43,088 bases of DNA from Chloroflexota bacterium (GCA_016200665.1 JACQEG010000035.1:1-43088), one strand, 5' to 3'; shown: positions 26,229-35,700, numbered from the stretch's first letter. Numbers and translations: made by a program. The notes: generated from the sequence alone by a model not told the origin.

Positions 26229-27938
26229 ATGCGCCTGAGCGAGCTGTTCTTCACGTCCCTGCGCGACGACCCGGCCGAGGCCGAGATGCCGTCGCACAAG
26301 CTGCTGCTTCGGGCCGGGTACGTCCGCCAACTGGGCAGCGGCATCTACTCCCTCCTGCCGCTCGGCTTCCGGGTCTCGAAGCGCGTCGAGCAGGTCATCC
26401 GCGAGGAGATGAACGCGATCGGCTGCCAGGAGCTGGAGATGCCGGTCGTCCATCCCGCGGAGGTCTGGAAGGACAGCGGGCGCTACTTCAAGATCGGGCC
26501 GGAGCTCGTCCGGTTCAAGGATCGAGGCGAGCGGGACATGGTCCTCGCGATGACCCACGAGGAGGTCATCGCCCTCCTCCTGCGTGACCTCGTCCAGAGC
26601 TATCGCCAGCTGCCCGTCCAGCTCTATCACTTCCAGACGAAGTTCCGCGACGAGCCGCGCTCCCGTGGCGGCCTCATCCGCGTCCGCGAGTTCGTCATGA
26701 AGGACGCCTACAGCTGCGACCGCGACGAGGCGGGCCTCGACGAGAGCTATCGCAAGTACTACGGCGCCTACGAGAAGATCTTCAAGCGCATCGGGCTCGA
26801 CGCGATCGCGGTCGGGGCCGACGTCGGGATCATGGGCGGCTCGGGTGCGCACGAGTTCATGGTCCTCAACGAGTTCGGCGAGGACACGCTCGTCCTGTGC
26901 GACGCCTGCGGCTACGCCGAGAACCAGCAGATCGCCGAGGTGGCGAAGCCCTCGCCGGAGGCGGAGCCGGCCCTCCCGATGGAGGACGTCGAGACGCCCG
27001 ACGCGACGACGATCGACGCCCTCGCCACGTTCCTCGGCATGCCCCGCAGCAAGACCGCCAAGGCAGCGTTCTTCGTCACGGGTGACGGCCGCTTCGTCGT
27101 GGCGATCGTGCGCGGCGACTTCGACGTCAACGAGACGAAGCTCACCAACGCGATCAAGGCTGTCGGCGGCCTGCGACCGGCCCAGGTCGACGAGATCAAG
27201 GCCCGTGGCATGGAGGCCGGCTACGGCTCGCCCCTCGGCGCCCGCGATGCCGTCGTGGTCGTCGACGAGCTCGTCCTCCGGTCACCGAACCTCGTCGCTG
27301 GCGCGAACCGCGTCGGCTGGCACGTGAAGAACGTCAACGTCCCGCGCGACTACCTGCCCGATGTCGTGGCCGAGATCACGAGCGCCCGCGAGGGCGATGC
27401 CTGCGTCCGCTGCGGCTCGCCGGTGAAGCTCCGCAAGGGGATCGAGGTCGGCAACATCTTCAAGCTCGGGACCGACTTCACGGTCGCGGCCGGCGCGACC
27501 TACCTCGACGACGACGGCGAGCGCCACCCGATCGTCATGGGCTCGTACGGCATCGGCCTGGGGCGCAACGTCGCCTGCGTCGTCGAGGCCCACCACGACG
27601 AGAAGGGCATCATCTGGCCGGACGAGGTGGCCCCCTACGCCGCGCATCTGGTGGCCATCGGTGCCGCCCGCGATCCCGCGGTGCGCGAGACCGCCGAGCG
27701 CCTCCACGCCCTCGCCGGCGATGCCGGCCGCGAGATCCTGTACGACGATCGCGACGAATCGCCGGGGGTGAAGTTCACCGACGCCGAGCTCCTCGGCATG
27801 CCCTGGATCCTGACCGTCAGCCCGCGCTCCCTCGCCGCCGGAGGCATCGAGGTCACCCGGCGCGAGACTGGTGAGCGATCGACCCGGCCCATCGCCGAGG
27901 TCGAGGCGTTCCTCGGCTCCGGGGCGTTCCCGGCCTGA
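26229..27938 (+). CDS. proS: Prolyl-tRNA synthetase with inserted editing domain
   Basis: KLLLRAGYVRQLGSGIYSLLPLGFRVSKRVEQVIREEMN, FQTKFRDEPRSRGGLIRVREFVMKDAYS, VMGSYGIGLGR; YbaK-like insertion MPRSKTAKAAFFVTGDGRFVVAIVRGDFDVNETKL. Confidence 0.95.
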   Translation: MRLSELFFTSLRDDPAEAEMPSHKLLLRAGYVRQLGSGIYSLLPLGFRVSKRVEQVIREEMNAIGCQELEMPVVHPAEVWKDSGRYFKIGPELVRFKDRGERDMVLAMTHEEVIALLLRDLVQSYRQLPVQLYHFQTKFRDEPRSRGGLIRVREFVMKDAYSCDRDEAGLDESYRKYYGAYEKIFKRIGLDAIAVGADVGIMGGSGAHEFMVLNEFGEDTLVLCDACGYAENQQIAEVAKPSPEAEPALPMEDVETPDATTIDALATFLGMPRSKTAKAAFFVTGDGRFVVAIVRGDFDVNETKLTNAIKAVGGLRPAQVDEIKARGMEAGYGSPLGARDAVVVVDELVLRSPNLVAGANRVGWHVKNVNVPRDYLPDVVAEITSAREGDACVRCGSPVKLRKGIEVGNIFKLGTDFTVAAGATYLDDDGERHPIVMGSYGIGLGRNVACVVEAHHDEKGIIWPDEVAPYAAHLVAIGAARDPAVRETAERLHALAGDAGREILYDDRDESPGVKFTDAELLGMPWILTVSPRSLAAGGIEVTRRETGERSTRPIAEVEAFLGSGAFPA

Positions 27939-27944
27939 ACGTGC

Positions 27945-27975
27945 CGATCGGGCCGGCGGCGGGCCGACCCGATCG
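27945..27975. terminator. Stem-loop between convergent proS and lipoprotein genes
   Basis: CGATCGGG...CCCGATCG, 8-bp perfect outer stem, 15-nt inner segment. Confidence 0.5.
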
Positions 27976-27998
27976 AGGTCGCGGAGCGCCGCCGGCGC

Positions 27999-28805
27999 TC
28001 AGCTGGGCGGGGTCAGCTTGTTGGCCGGGTCGTTCACGTTGGTGATGTCGACGGAGATCGAGAAGCTGCCCGCGGACGTCGCGGTCGCGGCCGCGGCCGA
28101 AACGTTGGACGACACCAGGTAGCCGCCGTCGGCGGCGAGCCACACGTCGGACTGCCACGATCCGCTCGTCCCGGAGAGGGCCGAGAAGAACGTCCCGATC
28201 GACTCGTCGCCCGAGAAGTGCTGGCAGTTGACGCCGTTCTTCGTCTCGGTCCCGACGAGGTGATAGTCGGAGCCGAGCGTCCCGAACGCGGTCCCGAACA
28301 GCTGCTCGGGCCGGAAGGCCGCGAAGGCCGCGGTCATGGGCGTGACGGCCGCTGCGGGCACCGCCGTGTAGGCGCCGCTGGCGGTCTCCTTGGTCCAGGC
28401 ATTCGCGCCGATGATCACGAAGTGGAGCTCGCTCGTGACGGTGCCGGTCGCGTCCGTGACGACCTCGTCGAACTGCTGCTCCTCGTCGGGCTTGTGGACG
28501 ACGGTGCCCGTGAACGCGGTCGTCCCTTCGGATCCGAACGTGCCGTTCGACGAGCTCGTGATCCGAACGTTGAACCTGTAGGAGTCGAGGGCGTTCAGGG
28601 CGTTGGCAGCGGTGCTGAACGCGCTGCCGGCGGTCACGTCCTGGCTGCTGCCCGGCCCGCCGCCGGTCTGCGTGGCGCCCGGTCCCGCCGTCGCGCCGGG
28701 CCCGCCCCCGGTCGAGGAGCCCGGGGCGGTGGTCGCCGGGCTGCTGCAGGCCGCGACAAACACGCCGACCGCGAGCGTCGTGAGCAGGGAACGCGACTGA
28801 GTCAT
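27999..28805 (-). CDS. Putative lipoprotein (LppX/LprAFG-like fold suspected)
   Basis: MTQSRSLLTTLAVGVFVAACSSPATTAPGSSTGGG lipobox and Gly/Thr-rich linker; LNALDSYRFNVRITSSSNG... Confidence 0.7.
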   Translation of the reverse strand: MTQSRSLLTTLAVGVFVAACSSPATTAPGSSTGGGPGATAGPGATQTGGGPGSSQDVTAGSAFSTAANALNALDSYRFNVRITSSSNGTFGSEGTTAFTGTVVHKPDEEQQFDEVVTDATGTVTSELHFVIIGANAWTKETASGAYTAVPAAAVTPMTAAFAAFRPEQLFGTAFGTLGSDYHLVGTETKNGVNCQHFSGDESIGTFFSALSGTSGSWQSDVWLAADGGYLVSSNVSAAAATATSAGSFSISVDITNVNDPANKLTPPS

Positions 28806-28860
28806 ACCGCCCTCCGATGCGAGAGGCCCCCGTACGGTGCCGAGCGCGACTGTACGCGAC

Positions 28861-29859
28861 TCACAGGCGGCCGGCGATGGCCTCCAGGTGGGCCGGCGTC
28901 GTGCCGCAGCAGCCACCGACGACCGAGGCACCGGCCCGGCGCATCGCCATGACGATGTCCGCATAGTCGGCCGGGTCCGACTGGTAGACCGCCTGCATTC
29001 CAACGAGCCGGGGCATGCCGGCATTCGACTTCGCGACGAGGAGCGCGTCCGGCACCGCGGCGTGCATCCGCTCGACGACCCGGAGCAGCTCGTCGGGGCC
29101 GTTGCCGCAGTTGCCCCCGATCGCGTCGGCGCCCCACGACCACAGGGCCGCGGCCGCCCGCTCCGGGGAGACGCCCATCATCGTGTGGCCCCGGGTGTCG
29201 AACGTCATCGTCGTGACGATCGGGATGTCGGCCGACACCCGCCGGACGCCGTCGAAGGCGGCCCGGATCTCGGCGAGATCGGACATCGTCTCGATCCAGA
29301 TCAGGTCGACGCCGCCTGCGATGAGCGCGCCGGCCTGCTCGGCGAAGACATCGACGGCCTCGCCCTCGTCGAGCGTTCCGACCGGCGCCATGATCTCGCC
29401 GCTCGGCCCGATGTCGCCGGCCACGAGCGCATGCCCGCCGGCGGCGTCGACCTCGGCGCGCAGCAGGATCGCGGCCGTCCGGTTCAGCTCCTCGACCCGT
29501 CCCTCGTGGCCCGTCAGGGCGAGCCGGAGGCGATTGCCGCCGAACGTGTTCGTCATGACGATCCGGGAACCTGCGTCGAGATAGCCGCGGTGGATCCGCC
29601 GCACGACGTCGGGGTGGGCCAGGTTCCAGATCTCGGGCGGGTCGCCGAACTGGAGGCCCTCGGCGAAGAGCATCGTGCCCATGGCACCGTCGGCGAGGAT
29701 CGGCTCGCCGGAGCGGAGGAGCGCCCGCCAGCGGGCATTCGCGGGACCGTCGGGTGGGGGAGCGGGCCGCGCCGCAGCCGCTGCCTCAGTCGACGGCTCC
29801 GGCGTTGCGCCACCAGGCGAGGCCGGCCGTCCCCGTCCGCGGTGCTGCCGGCGCTCCAT
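28861..29859 (-). CDS. Homocysteine S-methyltransferase family protein
   Basis: ILADGAMGTMLFAEGLQFGDPPEIWNLAHPDVVRRIHRGYLDAGSRIVMTNTFGGNRLRL; zinc ligands IGGNCGNGP and VVGGCCGTTPAHL. Confidence 0.9.
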   Translation of the reverse strand: MERRQHRGRGRPASPGGATPEPSTEAAAAARPAPPPDGPANARWRALLRSGEPILADGAMGTMLFAEGLQFGDPPEIWNLAHPDVVRRIHRGYLDAGSRIVMTNTFGGNRLRLALTGHEGRVEELNRTAAILLRAEVDAAGGHALVAGDIGPSGEIMAPVGTLDEGEAVDVFAEQAGALIAGGVDLIWIETMSDLAEIRAAFDGVRRVSADIPIVTTMTFDTRGHTMMGVSPERAAAALWSWGADAIGGNCGNGPDELLRVVERMHAAVPDALLVAKSNAGMPRLVGMQAVYQSDPADYADIVMAMRRAGASVVGGCCGTTPAHLEAIAGRL

Positions 29860-29861
29860 CG

Positions 29862-30359
29862 TCAGCTCTCGTCCGCGAGCGCGGCGAGGTCGTCCGCACC
29901 GAGCTCGGTCCCGTCGAGCGTCGTGATCGTCTCGGCTGCGCGGGCAGCCACCGGGGCCGGGACGGCGGCGACGTGATCCGCCGGGTCGTCGGCTGCATCG
30001 TCCAGCCGGCCGATCGAGAACGTGATGCTCGGCGGGATGGCGGCACCGATGGCGATCTCGCTGATCCGGTAGGGCGAGCCCTTGGCCCGCAGGGCGGCGT
30101 TGGCTCGTTCCTGGAGGGAGGTGGCCTTGATGATCACGTCGGCGAGCACGGCCGGGTCGATCCGCTCGACCGCGGTGGCGATGCCCTTCCTGGCGAGCCG
30201 GATCGACTCCCTGGCCTTCGCCTGCGTCGCCGGGTCGCGGATCGTCGCCTGCGCCCGCCCGCTCGTCTCGATCGCCACGTGCTTCGCCGACCCGGCCGCG
30301 TCCGCCGCCGCCTGGCGGGCCTGCTCGGCCGCCTGCTTCGCCCGTTCCAGGAAGCTCAT
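29862..30359 (-). CDS. Hypothetical protein (165 aa), Ala-rich helical N-terminus
   Basis: MSFLERAKQAAEQARQAAADAAGSAKHVAIETSGRAQATIRDPATQAKARESIRLARKG...; immediately upstream of the methyltransferase. Confidence 0.6.
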   Translation of the reverse strand: MSFLERAKQAAEQARQAAADAAGSAKHVAIETSGRAQATIRDPATQAKARESIRLARKGIATAVERIDPAVLADVIIKATSLQERANAALRAKGSPYRISEIAIGAAIPPSITFSIGRLDDAADDPADHVAAVPAPVAARAAETITTLDGTELGADDLAALADES

Positions 30360-30415
30360 CTCGCCCCTCCCGTCGACGCGCCTCGCCCGCCAGGCGCCGA
30401 TGGGTCGCCACGCGG

Positions 30416-30461
30416 TCAGGCGTGCTTGATGGTGATCCGCTTGGTGATGGTAGCGACGACC
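30416..30461 (-). repeat. Copy A of the DUF47 gene 3' end (remnant or att-like site)
   Basis: Minus-strand reading ...VATITKRITIKHA*; 30420-30441 is identical to 32979-33000 and the next 20 bp match at 15 positions. Confidence 0.7.
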
Positions 30462-31030
30462 GTATCCCCGGAAGGACCGCCGCGACCTGGGCCGGTATCC
30501 CTCGCCTTTGCGGTCAAGTGCGAACGGGGTAGTAGATAGGTCGGGCTGAAGTTGCCGCCGCGACCTCGGTCCCAGCCACCTCGACTCGTATGAGGGCCTG
30601 GACGGGCGCATGGAGGCGCTGCGGCGAGGGTGAGCGTCTGCGACATCGACCACATGTCGTCGGGTGGGCATGCGCGTGGTGCGGCGGGGCCCACCGAGGG
30701 CGGCAGGGGAGCGACAGCGCCAGGAGTACGAGTGGGCAACTCACAAACGTCAGCGGGCTCGCTGCAGTGCCTGGCCAGGTCGTGCCGGATGGGTCCCAGG
30801 ATCGCCGAGCCCGCTCGGAGCCATCCTGCGAGGCAGGACCTGGTGCAGGATGCCGAGGCGACGGCCATCGGGAGGGTCGATGCGTTCTGATTGACTCGCG
30901 CATCGAGAAGGTTTACTTCTTGCTTTCGCGGTTGGCCGCGCGCATGATGCCCCGGCCGAGCCACGCGAACTGACCCAATCATCGGCGGGAAGGTTCAGGG
31001 AGGCGACGAGCGGCAGGGGAGCTTGATGGG

Positions 31031-32356
31031 ATGGATACCCCGCGCCGCGGTCGAGTTGTTCTCGCGATTGTCGTGGCTGCGGCTCTCATGGTCCCCCTCG
31101 GGTCGGTGTCAGCCGCTCGCTCGTCATTCGCGACTGTTGCCACCTCGTCTCTCGCGGCGAGTTTCGACTCAGCGGGTATACCGCTTGTTACGAACATCAT
31201 GCAGCCGCGCCCGAAGTCCGAGTCGCAGGCGCAGGCGGTAAGTGACGCGCAAGTCTTTGCGGAAGAGCACCCAGACTCAGTCGGCTATCCATGGCTCGAC
31301 CGGGAAACGGGAACCGTAGAGCTTTCAGCGACGAATGAACAGGCGCGCGCTCTTCTCGACGGGGAAGCGGTCGCCCTGAAGGCCGCCGGCGGGGCTGGTG
31401 TCAACTTTACCGTTCGTAACGCGGAGTCCTCCGTCGCGCAGTTGATGGCTATCTCTGACGACATCACCGCGCTCCAACAGCAGGGCGTACCAGACGCCGA
31501 CTTCATCTACCTCACAGCCCCGGACTTCCAGACCAATCGCATCGTGATTCGGGTCAGCGCCGCGAGCACGGAGTTGTTCGCCACGCTGGCGCGACGATAC
31601 GGCACTGCAGCCATCGCCGTCTGGATCGATCCCAGCCCGCATGATGCCTCGACGCTCAGTCGGGACAACGACGTGCCCGATTTCTATGGTGGCGCCAAGA
31701 TCGGGACTCCAGGCAATTCCTGTTCAGACGCGTTTTCATGGACAACCGCCTCTACCAAAGGGAATGCGCTGTTAACCGCCGCTCACTGCATACCCTCGGG
31801 GGGCAACGTAACGATTGGAACCAGCAGTACCGTGAGAGGCACCGTGACTGCCAGCTCGGAGGAGAACTGGGACGCGACCTACGGGACGCGGTACTACAGC
31901 GGACAAGCGACGTACCGCGGCGACGTAGCGCTGATCCGGCTGAGCAGCGCATACAGGTCCGTCTCGGAGATCTACCGTGGCGGACCAACCTCGTCAACCC
32001 ATTCAAACGTTGCCACGAGACTACTACGCTTCAGCTATCCCGACGAGAATGTCTACGTCGGAGGCGCGAGAACTGGTGAGACTGGCCCATATCACATCAA
32101 CTTCGTCAACGTAAACGTTTGGTACAATCTGGACGGACCAAACGTGATCGCGAGGAACGTTACGACCGCGTACCTTCTAAACTCAGGCACGGTCGTCGAT
32201 CACGGCGACTCGGGTGGATCGGTGTTCCGAGTTGACGGCTCCGGGGGCATCATCGCGGTTGGTGTTCATAGCGGGAAGATTGGTGACAGCACGGCGGCCT
32301 TTACAGACATCTACCACTCGTTTCTCGCGCTTCCAGGCGACGTGAATCTGAACTGA
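31031..32356 (+). CDS. Secreted trypsin-like (S1-type) serine protease
   Basis: Signal peptide VVLAIVVAAALMVPLGSVSAA; triad contexts LLTAAHC, RGDVALIRL, VDHGDSGGSVF. Confidence 0.87.
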   Translation: MDTPRRGRVVLAIVVAAALMVPLGSVSAARSSFATVATSSLAASFDSAGIPLVTNIMQPRPKSESQAQAVSDAQVFAEEHPDSVGYPWLDRETGTVELSATNEQARALLDGEAVALKAAGGAGVNFTVRNAESSVAQLMAISDDITALQQQGVPDADFIYLTAPDFQTNRIVIRVSAASTELFATLARRYGTAAIAVWIDPSPHDASTLSRDNDVPDFYGGAKIGTPGNSCSDAFSWTTASTKGNALLTAAHCIPSGGNVTIGTSSTVRGTVTASSEENWDATYGTRYYSGQATYRGDVALIRLSSAYRSVSEIYRGGPTSSTHSNVATRLLRFSYPDENVYVGGARTGETGPYHINFVNVNVWYNLDGPNVIARNVTTAYLLNSGTVVDHGDSGGSVFRVDGSGGIIAVGVHSGKIGDSTAAFTDIYHSFLALPGDVNLN

Positions 32357-32368
32357 ACGAGCAAGACA

Positions 32369-32887
32369 TTGGATGAGAACCGGTACGCCCGGATGTCATT
32401 CGTCCTCGCCAGCGGCATCCAGGTGCACGACCGCGACGGCAGCCACGGAGGAGGATGGCGGATCCTCCTTCGTGCTGTCGTACCGAGCCTGTTGGTTGCG
32501 GTTCTCCTCGTAGCCTGCCAATCGACAGGTCGAACCTTCCGGGTGACGCTACAGACGACGTTCAATGAGGCGCTGCCAGTCGCCTTGACCGACCAGACGG
32601 GGCTTGTTACCGGAGTCACGCCGGCGGCTGTCGACTCCACGATCGGCTTCGAGCCGGCCGTTCGAGGCGACCCCGAGTCCGGCGCCCTGATCCTGACGTG
32701 GACAGGCGGCGCGTGCGACTCCGAGGCCGCCGTGACCTTCCTCATGCAAGAGGGACGTTACGTGCTGACCCTGGCAACTCACGAGAAAGCCGGGGGTGGG
32801 TGCCCCTCATCAGGCGTGCCCCGCGGCATTCGGATTGCGACCTCAACGCCAGTCCCCATCGACGCTGTCATCGTCACTGGTCGCTGA
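32369..32887 (+). CDS. Putative lipoprotein of unknown function
   Basis: SLLVAVLLVACQSTGRTFRV lipobox-like sequence; GGACDSEAAVTFLMQEGRYVLTLATHEKAGGGCPSSG. Start uncertain. Confidence 0.55.
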   Translation: MDENRYARMSFVLASGIQVHDRDGSHGGGWRILLRAVVPSLLVAVLLVACQSTGRTFRVTLQTTFNEALPVALTDQTGLVTGVTPAAVDSTIGFEPAVRGDPESGALILTWTGGACDSEAAVTFLMQEGRYVLTLATHEKAGGGCPSSGVPRGIRIATSTPVPIDAVIVTGR

Positions 32888-32911
32888 CGGTCCGATCGTG
32901 AGGCCGGATGA

Positions 32912-32945
32912 CACAAGCGCGCACCCGGCGGCGGGTGCTCTTGTG
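32912..32945. terminator. Extended stem-loop between convergent genes at the islet boundary
   Basis: CACAAG-cgc-GCACCCG-gcgg-CGGGTGC-t-CTTGTG, 6+7 bp paired. Confidence 0.6.
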
Positions 32946-32974
32946 CTCGATCCCGTGCGAGCGTCCGTTGCCGA

Positions 32975-33020
32975 CTACGCGTGCTTGATGGTGATCCGCT
33001 CGATGATGTTGGCGACGTCC
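32975..33020 (-). repeat. Copy B of the 3'-end repeat (intact within the DUF47 gene)
   Basis: GCGTGCTTGATGGTGATCCGCT at 32979-33000, identical to 30420-30441. Confidence 0.7.
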
Positions 33021-33592
33021 TCGCATTTGTCGATCGTCGACTCGAGGAGCGCGTAGACGTCCTTCCACCTGATGACCTCGAGCGGATCGGCGCCACCCGA
33101 GAACAGGTCGGCGATGGCCTTTCGGGCGAGCACGTCGCCCTCGTTCTCGAGGCGGTGGACCTCGATCCAGTACTTCTCGAGGCCCTTGAACCCGCGCAGG
33201 TGGCTGAGCGCGTCGTGGAGCTGCTCGCATTGCTTGACGATGATCGATGCCTGCTGGACCGCGACGGCGGTTGGCGCCTCGATCCGGTACAGGACGAAGG
33301 TGTCGGCGCACTCCTCGATGTAGTCGAGGACGTCGTCGAGCCCGCTGATGAGCGCGTAGATCTCCTCGCGGTCGAACGGCGTCACGAACGTCGCCTCGAG
33401 CCGGTGGCCGATGTCGTGGCTGATCTCGTCGCCGCGATGCTCCGCGTCGCGGATCTCGCGGGCCCGCGCCTCCGGCGCGTCGTACGTCCGGACCATCGCC
33501 TCGAAGAGGCGGGCGGCCCCGAGGAGGTTGGCCGCATCGTCGATGAACAGGTCGAAGAAGCGCGTCTCGCGCGGGATGAGTCTGAGCTTCAC
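32975..33592 (-). CDS. DUF47 (PhoU-like, Pit accessory) protein
   Basis: VKLRLIPRETRFFDLFIDDAANLLGAARLFEAMV...REIRDAEHRGDEISHDIGHRLEATFVTPFDREEIYALISGLDDVLDYIEE...EDVANIIERITIKHA. GTG start. Confidence 0.9.
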   Translation of the reverse strand: MKLRLIPRETRFFDLFIDDAANLLGAARLFEAMVRTYDAPEARAREIRDAEHRGDEISHDIGHRLEATFVTPFDREEIYALISGLDDVLDYIEECADTFVLYRIEAPTAVAVQQASIIVKQCEQLHDALSHLRGFKGLEKYWIEVHRLENEGDVLARKAIADLFSGGADPLEVIRWKDVYALLESTIDKCEDVANIIERITIKHA

Positions 33593-33671
33593 GCCGGCAA
33601 GGGTAGCGCCTCGGCGCGCGGCGGCCGCGCCACCCGCGCCGGCGGGGCGGCGGTGTGCGATCCTCGCGCTC

Positions 33672-34922
33672 GTGGACCCGGTCGCCCTCGTCGCCCTGGC
33701 GATCATGACGGTCGCCCTCGCGATCGCGGTCGGCGTCGCGATCTCGCGGGGGCGGACCCTGGACGGGGCTCGCGATGTGGTGGCAGCCGCCCTGCCGGCG
33801 GACGCCTCGCGCCCGGCCGGCGACGACCTCTCGGACGACATCGGTCGACTGCGACGGCGAGCGGACACGGCCGAGTTCGCCCTGGCGCAGCGCCTCCGGG
33901 ACCTGGCCTACCTTGCGGACCTCGTCGGCGTCGGCATCGTCCGCCTGACCGATGACCTGCGGGTTGAGGTCGCGAACACCGCGGCCCACGTCTTCCTCGG
34001 CCGGGCGCCCGGCTCGATGGTCGGTCGGACCGCCATCGAGGCGCTCGGTGACCATCGGATCGAGGCGGTCGCGATCGCGGCCCGCGAGGCGGGCTCGGCC
34101 ACCGACGAGGTCGCGCCGCAGGGCCCTGACGGTCCCACGCTCGTCGTTCGCGCCCGGCGCTCGCCGATCCTCGGCATCTGGCTGGTCCTCCAGGACGTCG
34201 CCGAGCTGCGCCGCCTCCAGCGGATCCGGGCCGAGTTCGTCGACAACCTGAGCCACGAGCTGCGAACGCCGATCACGACGATCGGCCTGCTCACCGAGAC
34301 GCTGGCCCGCGACGCCGAGCAGGCCGGCGAGGCCGTCCCGGCCCGGATGCGCGACCGGATCGGCAAGCTCGAGGTCGAGACCGGCAACATCGCCCAGATG
34401 GTCAGCGAGCTCCTGGACCTGGCGCGGATCGAGTCCGGCGGGCCGCAGCTGCTGCTCGACGACGTCGATCTCGGGCGGGTGGTGGCCGAGTCGGTGGAGC
34501 GGCTCCGGCCGTTTGCCGAGCGGCAGGGGATCGAGCTGCGGACGACGATCGAGCCTGGCCTGCCGCGGGTTCGTGGCGAGGCCGGCCGTCTCGGCCAGGT
34601 CATCACGAACCTCGTCCACAACGCCGTGAAGTTCAGCCAGTCCGGCGGCGAGGTCGAGGCCGGCGTTCGAGCCGACGGCGGGAGCGTCGTGGCGTGGGTC
34701 ACCGACCATGGCATCGGCATCGAGCCGGCCGATCAGCCCCGGATCTTCGAGCGCTTCTACAAGGCGGACCGGACTCGCACCGGTGGTGGCGGGACCGGCC
34801 TCGGGCTGGCGATCGTCCGGCATATCGTCGAGTGCCACGGCGGCGCGATCGGCGTCGCCTCGGAGCCGGGTGCCGGCTCCACGTTCACGGTCACGCTCCT
34901 CGCGGAGGGACCCACCCCATGA
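33672..34922 (+). CDS. PhoR-like sensor histidine kinase
   Basis: N-terminal TM, PAS-like region, FVDNLSHELRTPITTIGLLTETLA (H box), NLVHNAVKFSQSGG (N box), VTDHGIGIEPADQPRIFERFYKADRTRTGGGGTGLGLAIVRHIVECHGG. GTG start. Confidence 0.92.
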   Translation: MDPVALVALAIMTVALAIAVGVAISRGRTLDGARDVVAAALPADASRPAGDDLSDDIGRLRRRADTAEFALAQRLRDLAYLADLVGVGIVRLTDDLRVEVANTAAHVFLGRAPGSMVGRTAIEALGDHRIEAVAIAAREAGSATDEVAPQGPDGPTLVVRARRSPILGIWLVLQDVAELRRLQRIRAEFVDNLSHELRTPITTIGLLTETLARDAEQAGEAVPARMRDRIGKLEVETGNIAQMVSELLDLARIESGGPQLLLDDVDLGRVVAESVERLRPFAERQGIELRTTIEPGLPRVRGEAGRLGQVITNLVHNAVKFSQSGGEVEAGVRADGGSVVAWVTDHGIGIEPADQPRIFERFYKADRTRTGGGGTGLGLAIVRHIVECHGGAIGVASEPGAGSTFTVTLLAEGPTP

Positions 34923-34950
34923 GATCGACCCAAGCCGGACCGAGGAGGCC

Positions 34951-35700
34951 ATGACGACCGTCGACGTCGCGACGCTGAACATCCGCAACATCGCCGACCG
35001 CTGGCCGGAGCGCCTGCCGCTGCTGCTGGCCGACATGGCTGCGCTCCAGCCCGATGTCATGGGCCTCCAGGAGGTCGTGTTCGCGGTCCAGCAGGATCGC
35101 CTGCTCGGCGCCGCAGGTGCCGCGCGCTACGAGGCCCACCGGGCGTGGGCCGGCCGGCCCGAGTACGGCAACGCGATCCTCGTCAAGGAGGGCTTCTCAA
35201 CCGGAGAGCCGGAGCGGCTGGACCTCGGGCTGAAGCGCTCGGCGCTGTGGCTGCCGGTCACCTGCCCCGACGGGACGAGGTTCGCGTTCGTCGCCACCCA
35301 CCTCCATCACGAGGTCCCGGACGAGGCCGCTCGTGAGCAGCAGGTCGAGGCGTTGCTCGGCTGGCTCGAGGAGCGGCCCGAGCCTGGTCCGCTGATCGTG
35401 GTCGGCGACTTCAACGCCGAGCCGGCCGAGCCTGCCTACGCCCGGATGATGGCGGCCGGGTTCCGATCGGCATTCGCGGCGGCGAATGGCGCCGAGCCGG
35501 CGGTCACGTGGCCGTCCGGGATCCAGGCGCCGGGCATGGACACCGACGGCGAGCCCGGCTGCCTCGACTACGTCTGGGTCCGTGGCGCGATCGAGGTGGA
35601 GTCGTGCCGGGTCACGTTCGACCGGCCGGCAGTGGGCGACTCGACCCTGCTCCCCTCGGACCACTTCGGCCTCGCGGCGAGCCTCCGAATCGGCACCTGA
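34951..35700 (+). CDS. Endonuclease/exonuclease/phosphatase family protein
   Basis: VATLNIRNIADRWPERLPLLLADMAALQPDVMGLQEV, FVATHLHHE, LIVVGDFNAEP, LPSDHFGLAASL. Confidence 0.88.
   Translation: MTTVDVATLNIRNIADRWPERLPLLLADMAALQPDVMGLQEVVFAVQQDRLLGAAGAARYEAHRAWAGRPEYGNAILVKEGFSTGEPERLDLGLKRSALWLPVTCPDGTRFAFVATHLHHEVPDEAAREQQVEALLGWLEERPEPGPLIVVGDFNAEPAEPAYARMMAAGFRSAFAAANGAEPAVTWPSGIQAPGMDTDGEPGCLDYVWVRGAIEVESCRVTFDRPAVGDSTLLPSDHFGLAASLRIGT

Noticed and set aside
30416-30982. 188-aa minus-strand ORF ending in ITIKHA
   Set aside because: Only the last ~14 codons resemble DUF47; the rest has no coding character. Treated as a repeat copy, not a gene.
30700-31022. Direct repeat GCGGCAGGGGAGC at 30700 and 31010
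   Set aside because: Short, G-rich, with similar strings elsewhere; could be chance.
32874-35060. 728-aa minus-strand ORF
   Set aside because: Antisense to the histidine kinase and out of frame with DUF47; low-complexity composition.
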